In this document: one piece after another, positions 53,642 through 61,737 of the stretch
How the letters are laid out: every line of letters starts with the position of its first letter
How positions within the stretch are numbered: the first letter of the stretch is position 1
Assembly: GCF_028551255.1 (NCBI RefSeq)
Contig: NZ_CP117031.1
Location: 62,001-126,000, forward strand
Length of the DNA stretch: 64,000 bases
Direction: 5' to 3'
Origin: Vibrio tubiashii
GTDB lineage: Bacteria > Pseudomonadota > Gammaproteobacteria > Enterobacterales > Vibrionaceae
Made by a program: the position numbers and the translations under genes
Notes under the pieces: generated by a model
Databases searched by the model: none
What the model saw: only the letters and a program-made list of their open reading frames with translations
Told to the model about the DNA's origin: nothing

Positions 53642-54958
53642 CTACCTAATCACATGGAAGTCGACACGAATGTCATCGATTCGTTCGTCGATATGTAACG
53701 CGATTGCCTCGTCTCGCTTGACAAGGGTTTGCCACAAGTCCGACTTAGTGTCGACTTCGAAATAGGCAGCATCGTTCAACGATTTAAGCTCCGACGGAGC
53801 ATACGGCAAATGACGTAATGGAATGCCAGACAGCGCATTACGCACCAACCCTGCGATATCACTGTTGCCGGCTAACTTAGCAGCGCGAGGGAACTCTTCA
53901 CCCAAGCGAGTCGCCCCAATAGACGACGACACCACCATGATAAATCGACCTTCATGATACAGGCTGCGATCGTCCACTATGGTGCGCAGCAAACGACGAC
54001 TAACAAACAGTTGCTTGTCCCAAACTAAGGTGGAAACATTGTCAATTTGCACTTCGCGTAACAAGACTAAGAGCTCGGAGAACACCGTTGAAAACACCGC
54101 GTAGAGATCGTCTGGGTTCCAAGCCGGAAAAGATTTTGGCATCTTACCTTCAAGCCCTTGCATCTGACCGGCCATCGACACACATTCTAGGTATAAGTGT
54201 CGCGTCAATAACGTAGGATCGAGATGCCACTGTTCAAGTTTCGGCATCCAACTCCCCAACACCTGTAGCCATAGATAGTCACGCATCAAAGATTGGTAAC
54301 TTTTGCTGTTTGCCTCTGCCTGAAGACGGGCATGAATGGCGCGCGAACGGTACTGAACCTGTGCAAACACATCCGCGATACAATCAGACAAATAAGTCGA
54401 GACCCCAAAATGCAAACATTGGGGAACAAAGGCTTGATTGAGCACAACCGCACCCTCAGACTTATGCTCACTGATTTCCGCGATGGCCAACAAGACAAAG
54501 TCCTCAAGCTCATCCCCTTCAAGCTTGAGTTGTATATTCAAAATGGCCAATTCCAACGCGGCGGGATCACTTTGCTCTCGGCTTGTGTCATACACGGGAT
54601 GTTCCAGAGCACGGTGCCTTAATCTGGCGTCCTCGCCCACATCTACGGCGCCTGGTCGGGTAACCGGAAGCGCCAAATACACTTTTTTGTGATGGGTGTT
54701 TTTAGGCACATCAACGACCAGCGCTTGATCAACCACAAAAGGGGTACCATCTGGGAATATCCCTTTAGCACGGCGCACAGAGACTTTGCCAATATTGAGC
54801 ATTGAACGATCTAACTCGAGGTGCGTAACACCGAAGCACTTCGGGCTGACTTGACCTGCAAACTCTCGCGTGAAATTCTCAACATAGCGCTCTTGCTGCT
54901 GGAAGTGCTGGGGTGATAAAAACATCCCCTCACTCCATACAACTTTATTGTTGTCCAT
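53642..54958 (-). CDS. tssK: T6SS baseplate protein TssK
   Basis: The protein has 438 residues, the usual TssK length. The N-terminal signature KVVWSEGMFLSPQHFQQQERY and later blocks (LPYAPSELKSLNDAAYFEV) are typical. TssK links the baseplate to the TssL/TssM membrane complex. Its ATG shares one base with the tssJ stop (TAATG), showing tight coupling. Confidence 0.95.
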   Translation of the reverse strand: MDNNKVVWSEGMFLSPQHFQQQERYVENFTREFAGQVSPKCFGVTHLELDRSMLNIGKVSVRRAKGIFPDGTPFVVDQALVVDVPKNTHHKKVYLALPVTRPGAVDVGEDARLRHRALEHPVYDTSREQSDPAALELAILNIQLKLEGDELEDFVLLAIAEISEHKSEGAVVLNQAFVPQCLHFGVSTYLSDCIADVFAQVQYRSRAIHARLQAEANSKSYQSLMRDYLWLQVLGSWMPKLEQWHLDPTLLTRHLYLECVSMAGQMQGLEGKMPKSFPAWNPDDLYAVFSTVFSELLVLLREVQIDNVSTLVWDKQLFVSRRLLRTIVDDRSLYHEGRFIMVVSSSIGATRLGEEFPRAAKLAGNSDIAGLVRNALSGIPLRHLPYAPSELKSLNDAAYFEVDTKSDLWQTLVKRDEAIALHIDERIDDIRVDFHVIR

Positions 54959-55428
54959 TATTCTTCTTCCCCAGACACCGTAAGATTGATGCCATCTACT
55001 TCTATGTTGATTGCCGCTGAATGGACAATAACAGGTTGATAAATGACCTTATTTTTTGCTTCGCGATAATCAGCGAATCCCGCAATGACACCGATGAATT
55101 GAACGCCGGCCCCTAATGGAATAACCTCCTGACGCGATTCACCTGGCAACAAGCTTGGTAATTGACGCACAACCGCTAGCTCAGACTTTAAGATCCCCTG
55201 ATCGTCGTCATAGATTTGAATAAAATCCGCTTGCTCAAACGCATTGCGTTTGGTGAGTTGGTACACTCGCAGCTCCACTGGAGAAGGTTTACCTTCTGCA
55301 TTCGGGTTAATGTTTGTTGCCGCCGACAGATTAACGACCAACCTTGGTTGCCCTAAGTCCTCACTCCATAAACTGCAGCCAGACAACCACAGCGCCAGCA
55401 GCGGTACCCAAAATCGAATATTCATCAC
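54958..55428 (-). CDS. tssJ: T6SS outer-membrane lipoprotein TssJ
   Basis: The protein has 156 residues. A lipoprotein signal with lipobox LSGC (Cys18) is followed by the transthyretin-like TssJ fold (LVVNLSAATNINPN, PVELRVYQLTKRNAFEQADF, ESRQEVIPLGAGVQFIGVIAGF). It anchors TssM in the outer membrane. The start overlaps the FHA gene stop by four bases. Confidence 0.93.
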   Translation of the reverse strand: MMNIRFWVPLLALWLSGCSLWSEDLGQPRLVVNLSAATNINPNAEGKPSPVELRVYQLTKRNAFEQADFIQIYDDDQGILKSELAVVRQLPSLLPGESRQEVIPLGAGVQFIGVIAGFADYREAKNKVIYQPVIVHSAAINIEVDGINLTVSGEEE

Positions 55429-56369
55429 TTTTCCCCTTCTAAATTTCTCTGAAGACGCAGCGCCTCTCGAAAGTACGCTTGAAACTTCACTTGCCAGTCA
55501 CGATTGTCGACCTGACGATGAAAGTAATGTTTGTACATCTCCCAATACTTAGGCTTGCGAGACCAAAACCCGTTACCAGACAGCTCATCAAACATGCTCT
55601 CCATGGCAGTAGGTGAAATGTCTGACAACAAACGGGTCAACGCCATTTCTAAGGCTTTGTCAGTTCGGTCTTGGGAACGTTGGTCATGATGTTGCAATTC
55701 CGCTAACGCATAGGCTGCAGGGCGAACAGATGTGCTGAGATCCGGATGACGTGCAGCAGACACCTCCGACGGTGGGAAGATCGCCTTGACCTCAGCCTCG
55801 GCAAGCGGGTCCTCATCCGCAGATTGAAACTCAAGATCTAACGACGCCGCCGCCTGTTGAGGAGGAGGGACATGGGCGACAAACGGATCGTCATCAACCA
55901 CATCCAACGTGGAGATCACTACCTCCGGTTCATCCACTTCTTCAGTTGGGATCTCACCAACGATAGGAGTCTCTTGACTAAACGGATCGTCTCCAAAAGG
56001 GGAATGACGCTCCGCTCCCAATCCAGATTTCACAACAGCAAGATCGGGAACAAAACACGACACCAGTAGGCGGTAACGACCGATATCCAGCACGTCTCCA
56101 TCGCTAAGAGTCGATTGGTTTCCATTCCCTAATGGCTTGTCAGATCCATTGATAAACAACCCGTTGGTACTGTTGTCGGCAATTTGGTACCCACGCGAAT
56201 TCTTGCGAATGATCGCATGCGTTCCCGAAATTTCCCGACTGGCATCACTGAGCTGCAATGTGTTCCCGAAAGCACGACCGATATCACCACCGTCTTCAGG
56301 AAAGGCTTGATTCCACTCGGCAATGCTTTCACCGTCCGGAGAACTGATTATTCTGATTGATAGAGGCAT
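55425..56369 (-). CDS. tagH: T6SS FHA-domain protein (TagH/Fha-like)
   Basis: The protein has 314 residues. The FHA domain occupies about residues 25-105 (LSDASREISGTHAII, DNSTNGLFINGSDKPLGNG, LSDGDVLDIGRYRL). An acidic linker and a C-terminal domain typical of T6SS FHA proteins (YALAELQHHDQRSQDRTDKALEMALTRLL) follow. FHA domains bind phosphothreonine, so the locus kinase at 48343 is the expected partner. It lies 33 bases after the small solute-binding protein gene and begins the structural part of the operon. Confidence 0.9.
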   Translation of the reverse strand: MPLSIRIISSPDGESIAEWNQAFPEDGGDIGRAFGNTLQLSDASREISGTHAIIRKNSRGYQIADNSTNGLFINGSDKPLGNGNQSTLSDGDVLDIGRYRLLVSCFVPDLAVVKSGLGAERHSPFGDDPFSQETPIVGEIPTEEVDEPEVVISTLDVVDDDPFVAHVPPPQQAAASLDLEFQSADEDPLAEAEVKAIFPPSEVSAARHPDLSTSVRPAAYALAELQHHDQRSQDRTDKALEMALTRLLSDISPTAMESMFDELSGNGFWSRKPKYWEMYKHYFHRQVDNRDWQVKFQAYFREALRLQRNLEGEK

Positions 56370-56402
56370 ATAATTGACCTGTCTTTAAATCCATATTGAA
56401 CG

Positions 56403-57098
56403 CTAACGGCACTGTTCGGCCGCGTCATTAAACTCCGCCAGAAAACGGGGATATCGCTTGATAAAGGCTTTGGAAAAGTACACCCCCAAAGACTGGGACT
56501 GAACACGAGTACGGGATATGGCTCGGTAGCTAACGCCCATTTTTTTGATGGTTTCGTCGATCACGGCGTCATTTCCTAAGATGGCACCGACTTCGCCGTT
56601 GAGCAGTAACTCAATCAACGCTTTAGGGGTTCTTGGTTTTTTACTGACGCGATAGCCGTTTTTCTGTAACCAAAACCATTTGTTCGAGCCAAACAACGCC
56701 GCCACCTTGATTTGAGACTTGAACATCGCACTGTCGACCTCCGTCGAATCCGACAGAGAAAACCAACTCCAATTCTGCTCTTCCAAAGGTGCGGAGTACT
56801 CAGCATACTCATCGCGTTTGCTGTTGTGTGAAGCCAAGAAAAAACCATGTTGAGACCCAACTTCAGTCATCAGTTGCGCGCGGTCCCATTTGGTCATGGT
56901 CAGTTGATAGGGCTGATCCAGATGGCGCATTACGCATTTTACTTTATCGATCCCTGGGCCTTTCATTACCCCGTTCTCTTGATACTGGTAGGGAAACCAC
57001 TCTTGCGTTGCGAGCAGTAAACGGTCTGGTCGACTGAACGCCCACGCCGATTGACTGCTACTTCCAATGATTAGCAGCAGAAATATGACGATTCTCAT
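56403..57098 (-). CDS. periplasmic solute-binding protein, family-3 type
   Basis: The protein has 231 residues with a signal peptide (residues 1-20, ending SAWA). The mature part follows the amino-acid-binding family 3 pattern: LLLATQEWFPYQYQENGVMKGPGIDKVKCV, DRAQLMTEVGSQHG, and later IKVAALFGSNKWF and LNGEVGAILGNDAVI. No ABC permease or ATPase genes accompany it, so it may act as a sensor ligand-binder rather than in uptake. Its start overlaps the previous gene by 4 bases, inside the T6SS operon. Confidence 0.82.
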   Translation of the reverse strand: MRIVIFLLLIIGSSSQSAWAFSRPDRLLLATQEWFPYQYQENGVMKGPGIDKVKCVMRHLDQPYQLTMTKWDRAQLMTEVGSQHGFFLASHNSKRDEYAEYSAPLEEQNWSWFSLSDSTEVDSAMFKSQIKVAALFGSNKWFWLQKNGYRVSKKPRTPKALIELLLNGEVGAILGNDAVIDETIKKMGVSYRAISRTRVQSQSLGVYFSKAFIKRYPRFLAEFNDAAEQCR

Positions 57099-58234
57099 GG
57101 TGTATGCTCCTCCATGCTCATGCCCGCAGAGCGCACAACACTTCCATCACTGGCGTAGATATCACTCGCCATTTCGAGCAAAACGAATGGTACGGGGGTG
57201 TTGACTCGCTCAGCTTGTTTAAAACTGATCGCAATATCAGGGGGGGACAGGAGTCCAACAGGTAAAGAATGAGGCTTTACCCCTTCGTTCAGAATGCGAA
57301 GACCATAGAGCGCCGCTTGATGTGCGTTGTTTTCAAACCCGACACCAACCGACATTAACGCACTTTGCGCACTGGCATTGACCGCATCCGGTACTGCCGT
57401 CAGCAAAGGTAATCGCTGCGAATACTGGTTTATCTCATCGATCCGACTGAGCAAACTCGAACTGCCAGTTAACCAAAGCAGTGAACGCTCAAACGTATCA
57501 TCACCAACTCGCATGGCTTGCGTTTGCGCTGCCATGCTTTCTTCTAGCGTTTGTCCGGGTTGGGTTTCATCCACTTCAATAGGAAAAACTCGCACACCTT
57601 GCTTTTCTGCTTCCATTTTCAGTGGTAGGTACTGGGTCAAGTAAGCACTGGTGTTGGTTTTGGCATACAGCACACCTATTTGCGTCAAGCTTGGTCGGAA
57701 ACGACGTAAGAAGTTAAGCGTGATATCCGCTGGCAAGTTTAAAGATGTATACGCAAAGTTGTTTCCACTGCTTTGGTAGTTGTCTGTCAGCCCCATCAAG
57801 ACAGGATCTTTGGCATTAACTGAGATCACCGGCAGTTTTCCGCCCGAATAAACCTCATGAAGCGACACCGTCGCCCGCGATCCCACGCTGTAAATCAGAG
57901 CCGCCTCGCGTTCCGCCGCATGCGTCCACGTTCGCAACTGCTGCTGAGTCGCTGGCAATAAGAACACTCGAAATGAGACATTAGGCATCTCGCGACGAAA
58001 GACTTTTAGCATGGTGGAGAGGGCCACATCGTAAGAGTCCGCTTTGCGTGAAATAAGCACCCAGACACGCGGACGTTCTGCGCGCGGCGCGAACACAACG
58101 TCCCCCTCTTGAGCCTTTATTTCCCACTCCACCGAATGATTGTCTCTGAGCGGCTCTCCCAACCACTGAGGCCATTTCGCCTGAACGAACGATGACATCG
58201 TCACCCACAGCAAAACTCCCATCAACCTCTTCAT
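57095..58234 (-). CDS. periplasmic ABC-type substrate-binding protein (PF04392-like)
   Basis: The protein has 379 residues with a signal peptide (residues 1-19, ending VQA). Two alpha/beta lobes are seen: VWVLISRKADSYDVALSTMLKVF, ALIYSVGSRATVSLHEVYSG, LTQIGVLYAKTNTSAYLTQYL and ALMSVGVGFENNAHQAALYGLRIL. This matches the PF04392 binding proteins, some of which bind aromatic amino acids. No transporter partner of ABC type is present. It overlaps the MFS gene by 4 bases and the next binding protein by 4 bases. Confidence 0.82.
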   Translation of the reverse strand: MKRLMGVLLWVTMSSFVQAKWPQWLGEPLRDNHSVEWEIKAQEGDVVFAPRAERPRVWVLISRKADSYDVALSTMLKVFRREMPNVSFRVFLLPATQQQLRTWTHAAEREAALIYSVGSRATVSLHEVYSGGKLPVISVNAKDPVLMGLTDNYQSSGNNFAYTSLNLPADITLNFLRRFRPSLTQIGVLYAKTNTSAYLTQYLPLKMEAEKQGVRVFPIEVDETQPGQTLEESMAAQTQAMRVGDDTFERSLLWLTGSSSLLSRIDEINQYSQRLPLLTAVPDAVNASAQSALMSVGVGFENNAHQAALYGLRILNEGVKPHSLPVGLLSPPDIAISFKQAERVNTPVPFVLLEMASDIYASDGSVVRSAGMSMEEHTP

Positions 58235-60429
58235 GACTGCCCCTCCATGCTTGGCGTTCGATCAAGAAGCCACATCGTCGCCCCGGCGAATCCGAAGAAG
58301 ATCGATAAGGTGAAAAACGCCCAAGTGTGTCCCAAATGAGTCAGCAGTGCTCCAACAACAATGGATCCCAAAACATGTCCGAGTCGTTCAAGAAAGCGAT
58401 ACGTTGACGCGACTGAGTTCGCATTCGCGCCCTGAGTCGACGTCACTACGTGCGTCACAACAGGGGCGTTGATCAATCCGTGGGAAATCCCCATGACTAA
58501 CATCGCAAACGTGGCAAGTAAAACCAGATACGTTATGTCTTCAAAACGGAAAGAAAAAGACAACAAAATAAGTGAGACAGCACCGACGCCACTGCCAAGA
58601 CACAGCGCCCATTTCGCCGAGCCTACTCGGTCTATCATCGGTGACACCTTGCCGCTAACAAATAACACGGAAAAAGCGTACGCCATCAATACTTGACCGA
58701 TGCTCTCTCGCTCTACGCCGGCATTCGATAACAAGATAGGTACGGCAAAAAACACGACACCTGTGAGCATCATTTTGGTCGGGATCCCTACCAGCAACAT
58801 TGTGCGCATAAACGAAGGGACTCGCATCAGTGCTGACGCATCTTTGACCATGGCGGTGAAGTTTTCTTTTAACGTCCCCTGCTTTGTGGCTTGCATCGCC
58901 ATCGAAGGGAGAGTCAACGCGAACAGATACATTAACCCCCCAACAAACACCGCCAACATGAAGATGCCCTGAACCCCAACAGTGTCCGCCAAGAGCGCAC
59001 CAATTGCGGCGCCTGAAATAAAGCCCGCATTAAAGCAAAACACGATAATACCGGCGGCTTGCGTTTTGTTGCTTTGATCGCTGCAGCGCAAGATATACCC
59101 TTGCACAGCAATGAAGATCGTGGCTTGACCCACCCCCGAAATCAAACGAGCCACGAGCACCGTCATCAATTGAGAGTCATACGCCAAAAGTAGGCAACCT
59201 AGCGACGACAGTACGATCCCTGACCCCAACACTTTGCGGATATCCCACACTTCGAGTAATCGCGCCACCGGCAGTAATGTCGCAGCAAATCCAACGAAGT
59301 ACAGGGTGAAAAAGTACGAGGACCAACTTTCACTCGCGCCACTCTCCACCGCTATCTGCGTCAAATATTGCGGCAATACGGGCGCCATCAATGACTCCAT
59401 CAATACCGTCACAAGCAACAAAGGTTTCACTTTTGCTAACACGGCCTCATTGTCAGATTGTGCCTTGGAGTGACAAAGCAAACGCACAAATGCAAAGCAG
59501 ATGAACGCACACCCAGCGAACAAGATCGCAAAGTTTTTCAGCGTTTTCAGGAGTTGAGCCAGCAATGCCTTGGGATCAAAGGCCACCGTAACTTGGCTGC
59601 CTTTGGTATCCTCCACAAGAAACGCAGCCATACTCTCCACAGCCATGGAATCGGCGCGAGCCTGACTTTTGGCGATCATCGTATTCCCTTGCGACACGGA
59701 GATGGATGAAACTTCAGGATTGGACTGACGAAAACTGTCCAACATTCGATCAATACCGCTGACTTGCTCGTACCCAATTCCAGCACTCAATACAGGCGCT
59801 AATCGCTGCGTTACGATGTTGGCCATGGAGTCGGCTTTGTTCTCCAAACCCGACTTATACAGAGCCCCCACCATTAAAAATACACTCGTGGACATTGCCA
59901 AAAACACCCCGCCAAATGCGGTAAAGTAGATCTTAGGATTGGCACTTCGAAGAACAAAAAACACAAACGCGGCGGTCAAAAAGAGCACCAACCCCAGCAT
60001 GGGTTTGAAGTGCCCATCAATTGTCTTGGCAATCTCATGATCACTGAGCATCACTTCCAATGCTCCCACCTGTGTAAACTTGTTGTTCAAAGGGATGCTG
60101 ACCAAGCTTCCGAGCATGCTTTCATCGGTATAGCGATACAATTCTTGTTGTCCCGAGATCACGCGGATATCGACCACTGACGAATCGGCATCTGCGATGG
60201 GAGCCAACACTTTTTCTAACCCCGCAATGTCAGGCAGCGGGACCCCAGAGTTCAGCACTTGCTCTATACCGATTCTGGCCGCTTCCGTTTGGGCTAGAAT
60301 GGCGTCTCGGCTTTGTTGTTGGTAGCTTTTCAATGCCTGGGCATAGCCCACGACGAAGATCAACATCAGTGACAACAGGACCAATAACGCCCCAAGCATC
60401 AAGCGACTGTATTGCTTAAACGTGTTCAA
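58231..60429 (-). CDS. MFS transporter fused to two tandem periplasmic sensor-like modules
   Basis: The protein has 732 residues. Two similar N-terminal units occur: TM about 11-31 with a periplasmic stretch 32-142, then TM segments about 143-190 and a second periplasmic stretch 191-297. Each carries a related block (IEQVLNSGVPLPDIAGLEKVL and LAPVLSAGIGYEQVSGIDRML). After a TM near 298-317, an MFS domain of about 12 helices follows (335-725), including VARLISGVGQATIFIAVQGYI and GLINAPVVTHVV. Such fusion of sensor modules to an MFS carrier is unusual. The two binding proteins encoded downstream may deliver its ligand; that is inference. Confidence 0.85.
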   Translation of the reverse strand: MNTFKQYSRLMLGALLVLLSLMLIFVVGYAQALKSYQQQSRDAILAQTEAARIGIEQVLNSGVPLPDIAGLEKVLAPIADADSSVVDIRVISGQQELYRYTDESMLGSLVSIPLNNKFTQVGALEVMLSDHEIAKTIDGHFKPMLGLVLFLTAAFVFFVLRSANPKIYFTAFGGVFLAMSTSVFLMVGALYKSGLENKADSMANIVTQRLAPVLSAGIGYEQVSGIDRMLDSFRQSNPEVSSISVSQGNTMIAKSQARADSMAVESMAAFLVEDTKGSQVTVAFDPKALLAQLLKTLKNFAILFAGCAFICFAFVRLLCHSKAQSDNEAVLAKVKPLLLVTVLMESLMAPVLPQYLTQIAVESGASESWSSYFFTLYFVGFAATLLPVARLLEVWDIRKVLGSGIVLSSLGCLLLAYDSQLMTVLVARLISGVGQATIFIAVQGYILRCSDQSNKTQAAGIIVFCFNAGFISGAAIGALLADTVGVQGIFMLAVFVGGLMYLFALTLPSMAMQATKQGTLKENFTAMVKDASALMRVPSFMRTMLLVGIPTKMMLTGVVFFAVPILLSNAGVERESIGQVLMAYAFSVLFVSGKVSPMIDRVGSAKWALCLGSGVGAVSLILLSFSFRFEDITYLVLLATFAMLVMGISHGLINAPVVTHVVTSTQGANANSVASTYRFLERLGHVLGSIVVGALLTHLGHTWAFFTLSIFFGFAGATMWLLDRTPSMEGQS

Positions 60430-60432
60430 CCA

Positions 60433-61584
60433 TTACTCCTGCAAAGCATCAAATTGCGCCGTTAGGCAGTGAGCCAACGCCATCGGTCTTTTCTGTTTTA
60501 AGAAAGACAGACGATTGAAGACCAGTGACTGGACGAGATCTGTGTAGTCCATGCCTTCACGGGCTAAGTCATGGCATACCAAACTGACGTTGTCCCCTTG
60601 AGGGCGTTTAAGATCCGGCTTTGGATTCGTTTCCAAAACGTACACTTTGCCTGTGCTATCCATACGTAAATCAACGCGAACCAGCGTTTGAAGACCCAAT
60701 TGGCGGTAGATTTTCTGCCCAATCGCTGCCAGTTCACTACGCAGAGGTTCGTCGGTGACCGCAATCAGACGATCTTGGGTGATGGGTTTTACGTCCATAG
60801 ACGTAAAAATCGGCTCGTCCTCGCCAAGCACACGCTCAGTGATAGAAAAAGCCAGCGGTGTATCCGACTGTGTAAGCTGACCAGACTTGAAAATGAACTC
60901 GCCTGCCACCGCCACCACAAATTCACGACCGCCGAGAAAGGGTTCGATCATCACCGTGTTCCCCGTCGCTGCACGCACTTTCTCGACCACCCCTGCCAAG
61001 GCCTCTCTCGAAAAGACCGGGTAAACATGGATCGACGCTCTCCCAGACACAGGCTTTACGATAAACCCGTCCGAAAACTGCGCCTCAATTTGGTCAATCG
61101 CGCTTTGCTTGACGTCATCCTCGAAGCGTTCGTCAATGCCTATAGTAATAAAAGGTGTCGTCGGTAATCCCGCGGCGTGGATCTCATGCTTAAAGAGGTG
61201 TTTGTTATCCAATATGCCTGCCGTCATTGGCGAATGTCCGACGTAAGGGACGCCCAACATCTCCAATGTGGATGGCAGATGACACATCGAATCAAATCCC
61301 TGAAGTCCACCGCTATTGGTGATCACTAAGTCAATGGCTTTGTCTTTCAACTGCTGAGCAAGATCAATGTCCTCAGCCAATACCTCCACATGTTGAAAAC
61401 CCGATTCTCGAAGAGCATTCGCGATATCGTGCGCCACAGGTTCGTACGTCTTAGTTGAACGCGGGCTTAAGTTCTCGAAAATAAAGCTCTCCGCGCGCGC
61501 TTTGTCCCCACCGTGGATCACGGCGACAGTGAGGTTGTGTCGAATCCATTCCAGTTGTGACTTAGAAAAAACAGGTTGCGTCAT
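60433..61584 (-). CDS. D-alanine-D-alanine-ligase-like ATP-grasp protein
   Basis: The protein has 383 residues. ATP-grasp features of the Ddl type are present: N-terminal LTVAVIHGGDKARAESFIFEN, a substrate-binding GLQGFDSMCHLPSTLEMLGVPYVGHSP, ATP-binding FIVKPVSGRASIHVYPV, EPFLGGREFVVAV, and the metal strand VRVDLRMDSTGKVYVLETNPKPDLKRP with Asp, Glu and Asn. Spacing is close to Ddl, though the ligase loop differs from housekeeping enzymes. It may join amino acids into a dipeptide or modify peptidoglycan precursors. It lies 3 bases before the MFS gene and 153 bases after clpV. Confidence 0.85.
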   Translation of the reverse strand: MTQPVFSKSQLEWIRHNLTVAVIHGGDKARAESFIFENLSPRSTKTYEPVAHDIANALRESGFQHVEVLAEDIDLAQQLKDKAIDLVITNSGGLQGFDSMCHLPSTLEMLGVPYVGHSPMTAGILDNKHLFKHEIHAAGLPTTPFITIGIDERFEDDVKQSAIDQIEAQFSDGFIVKPVSGRASIHVYPVFSREALAGVVEKVRAATGNTVMIEPFLGGREFVVAVAGEFIFKSGQLTQSDTPLAFSITERVLGEDEPIFTSMDVKPITQDRLIAVTDEPLRSELAAIGQKIYRQLGLQTLVRVDLRMDSTGKVYVLETNPKPDLKRPQGDNVSLVCHDLAREGMDYTDLVQSLVFNRLSFLKQKRPMALAHCLTAQFDALQE

Positions 61585-61680
61585 CTATATCTTACTCATG
61601 ATGTAACGTTGCTAACGTGGGAGCGCTGACATCGCCCCTAGCAACAAAAAAATCAAAAACTCACGTCGTTGTTGGTCAAG

Positions 61681-61704
61681 GCAGCGGTGATCACTCACCG
61701 CTGC
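61681..61704 (-). terminator. strong hairpin after clpV
   Basis: A perfect 10-base stem GCAGCGGTGA/TCACCGCTGC with a 4-base loop lies 33 bases after the clpV stop on the minus strand. No long T tract follows, so it may attenuate rather than end transcription. A second inverted repeat, GTTGCTA/TAGCAAC, spans 61608-61645 in the leader of the next gene. Confidence 0.55.
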
Positions 61705-61737
61705 TTAATGTGAGGTCTAACGCCTCTTTATCACTTG

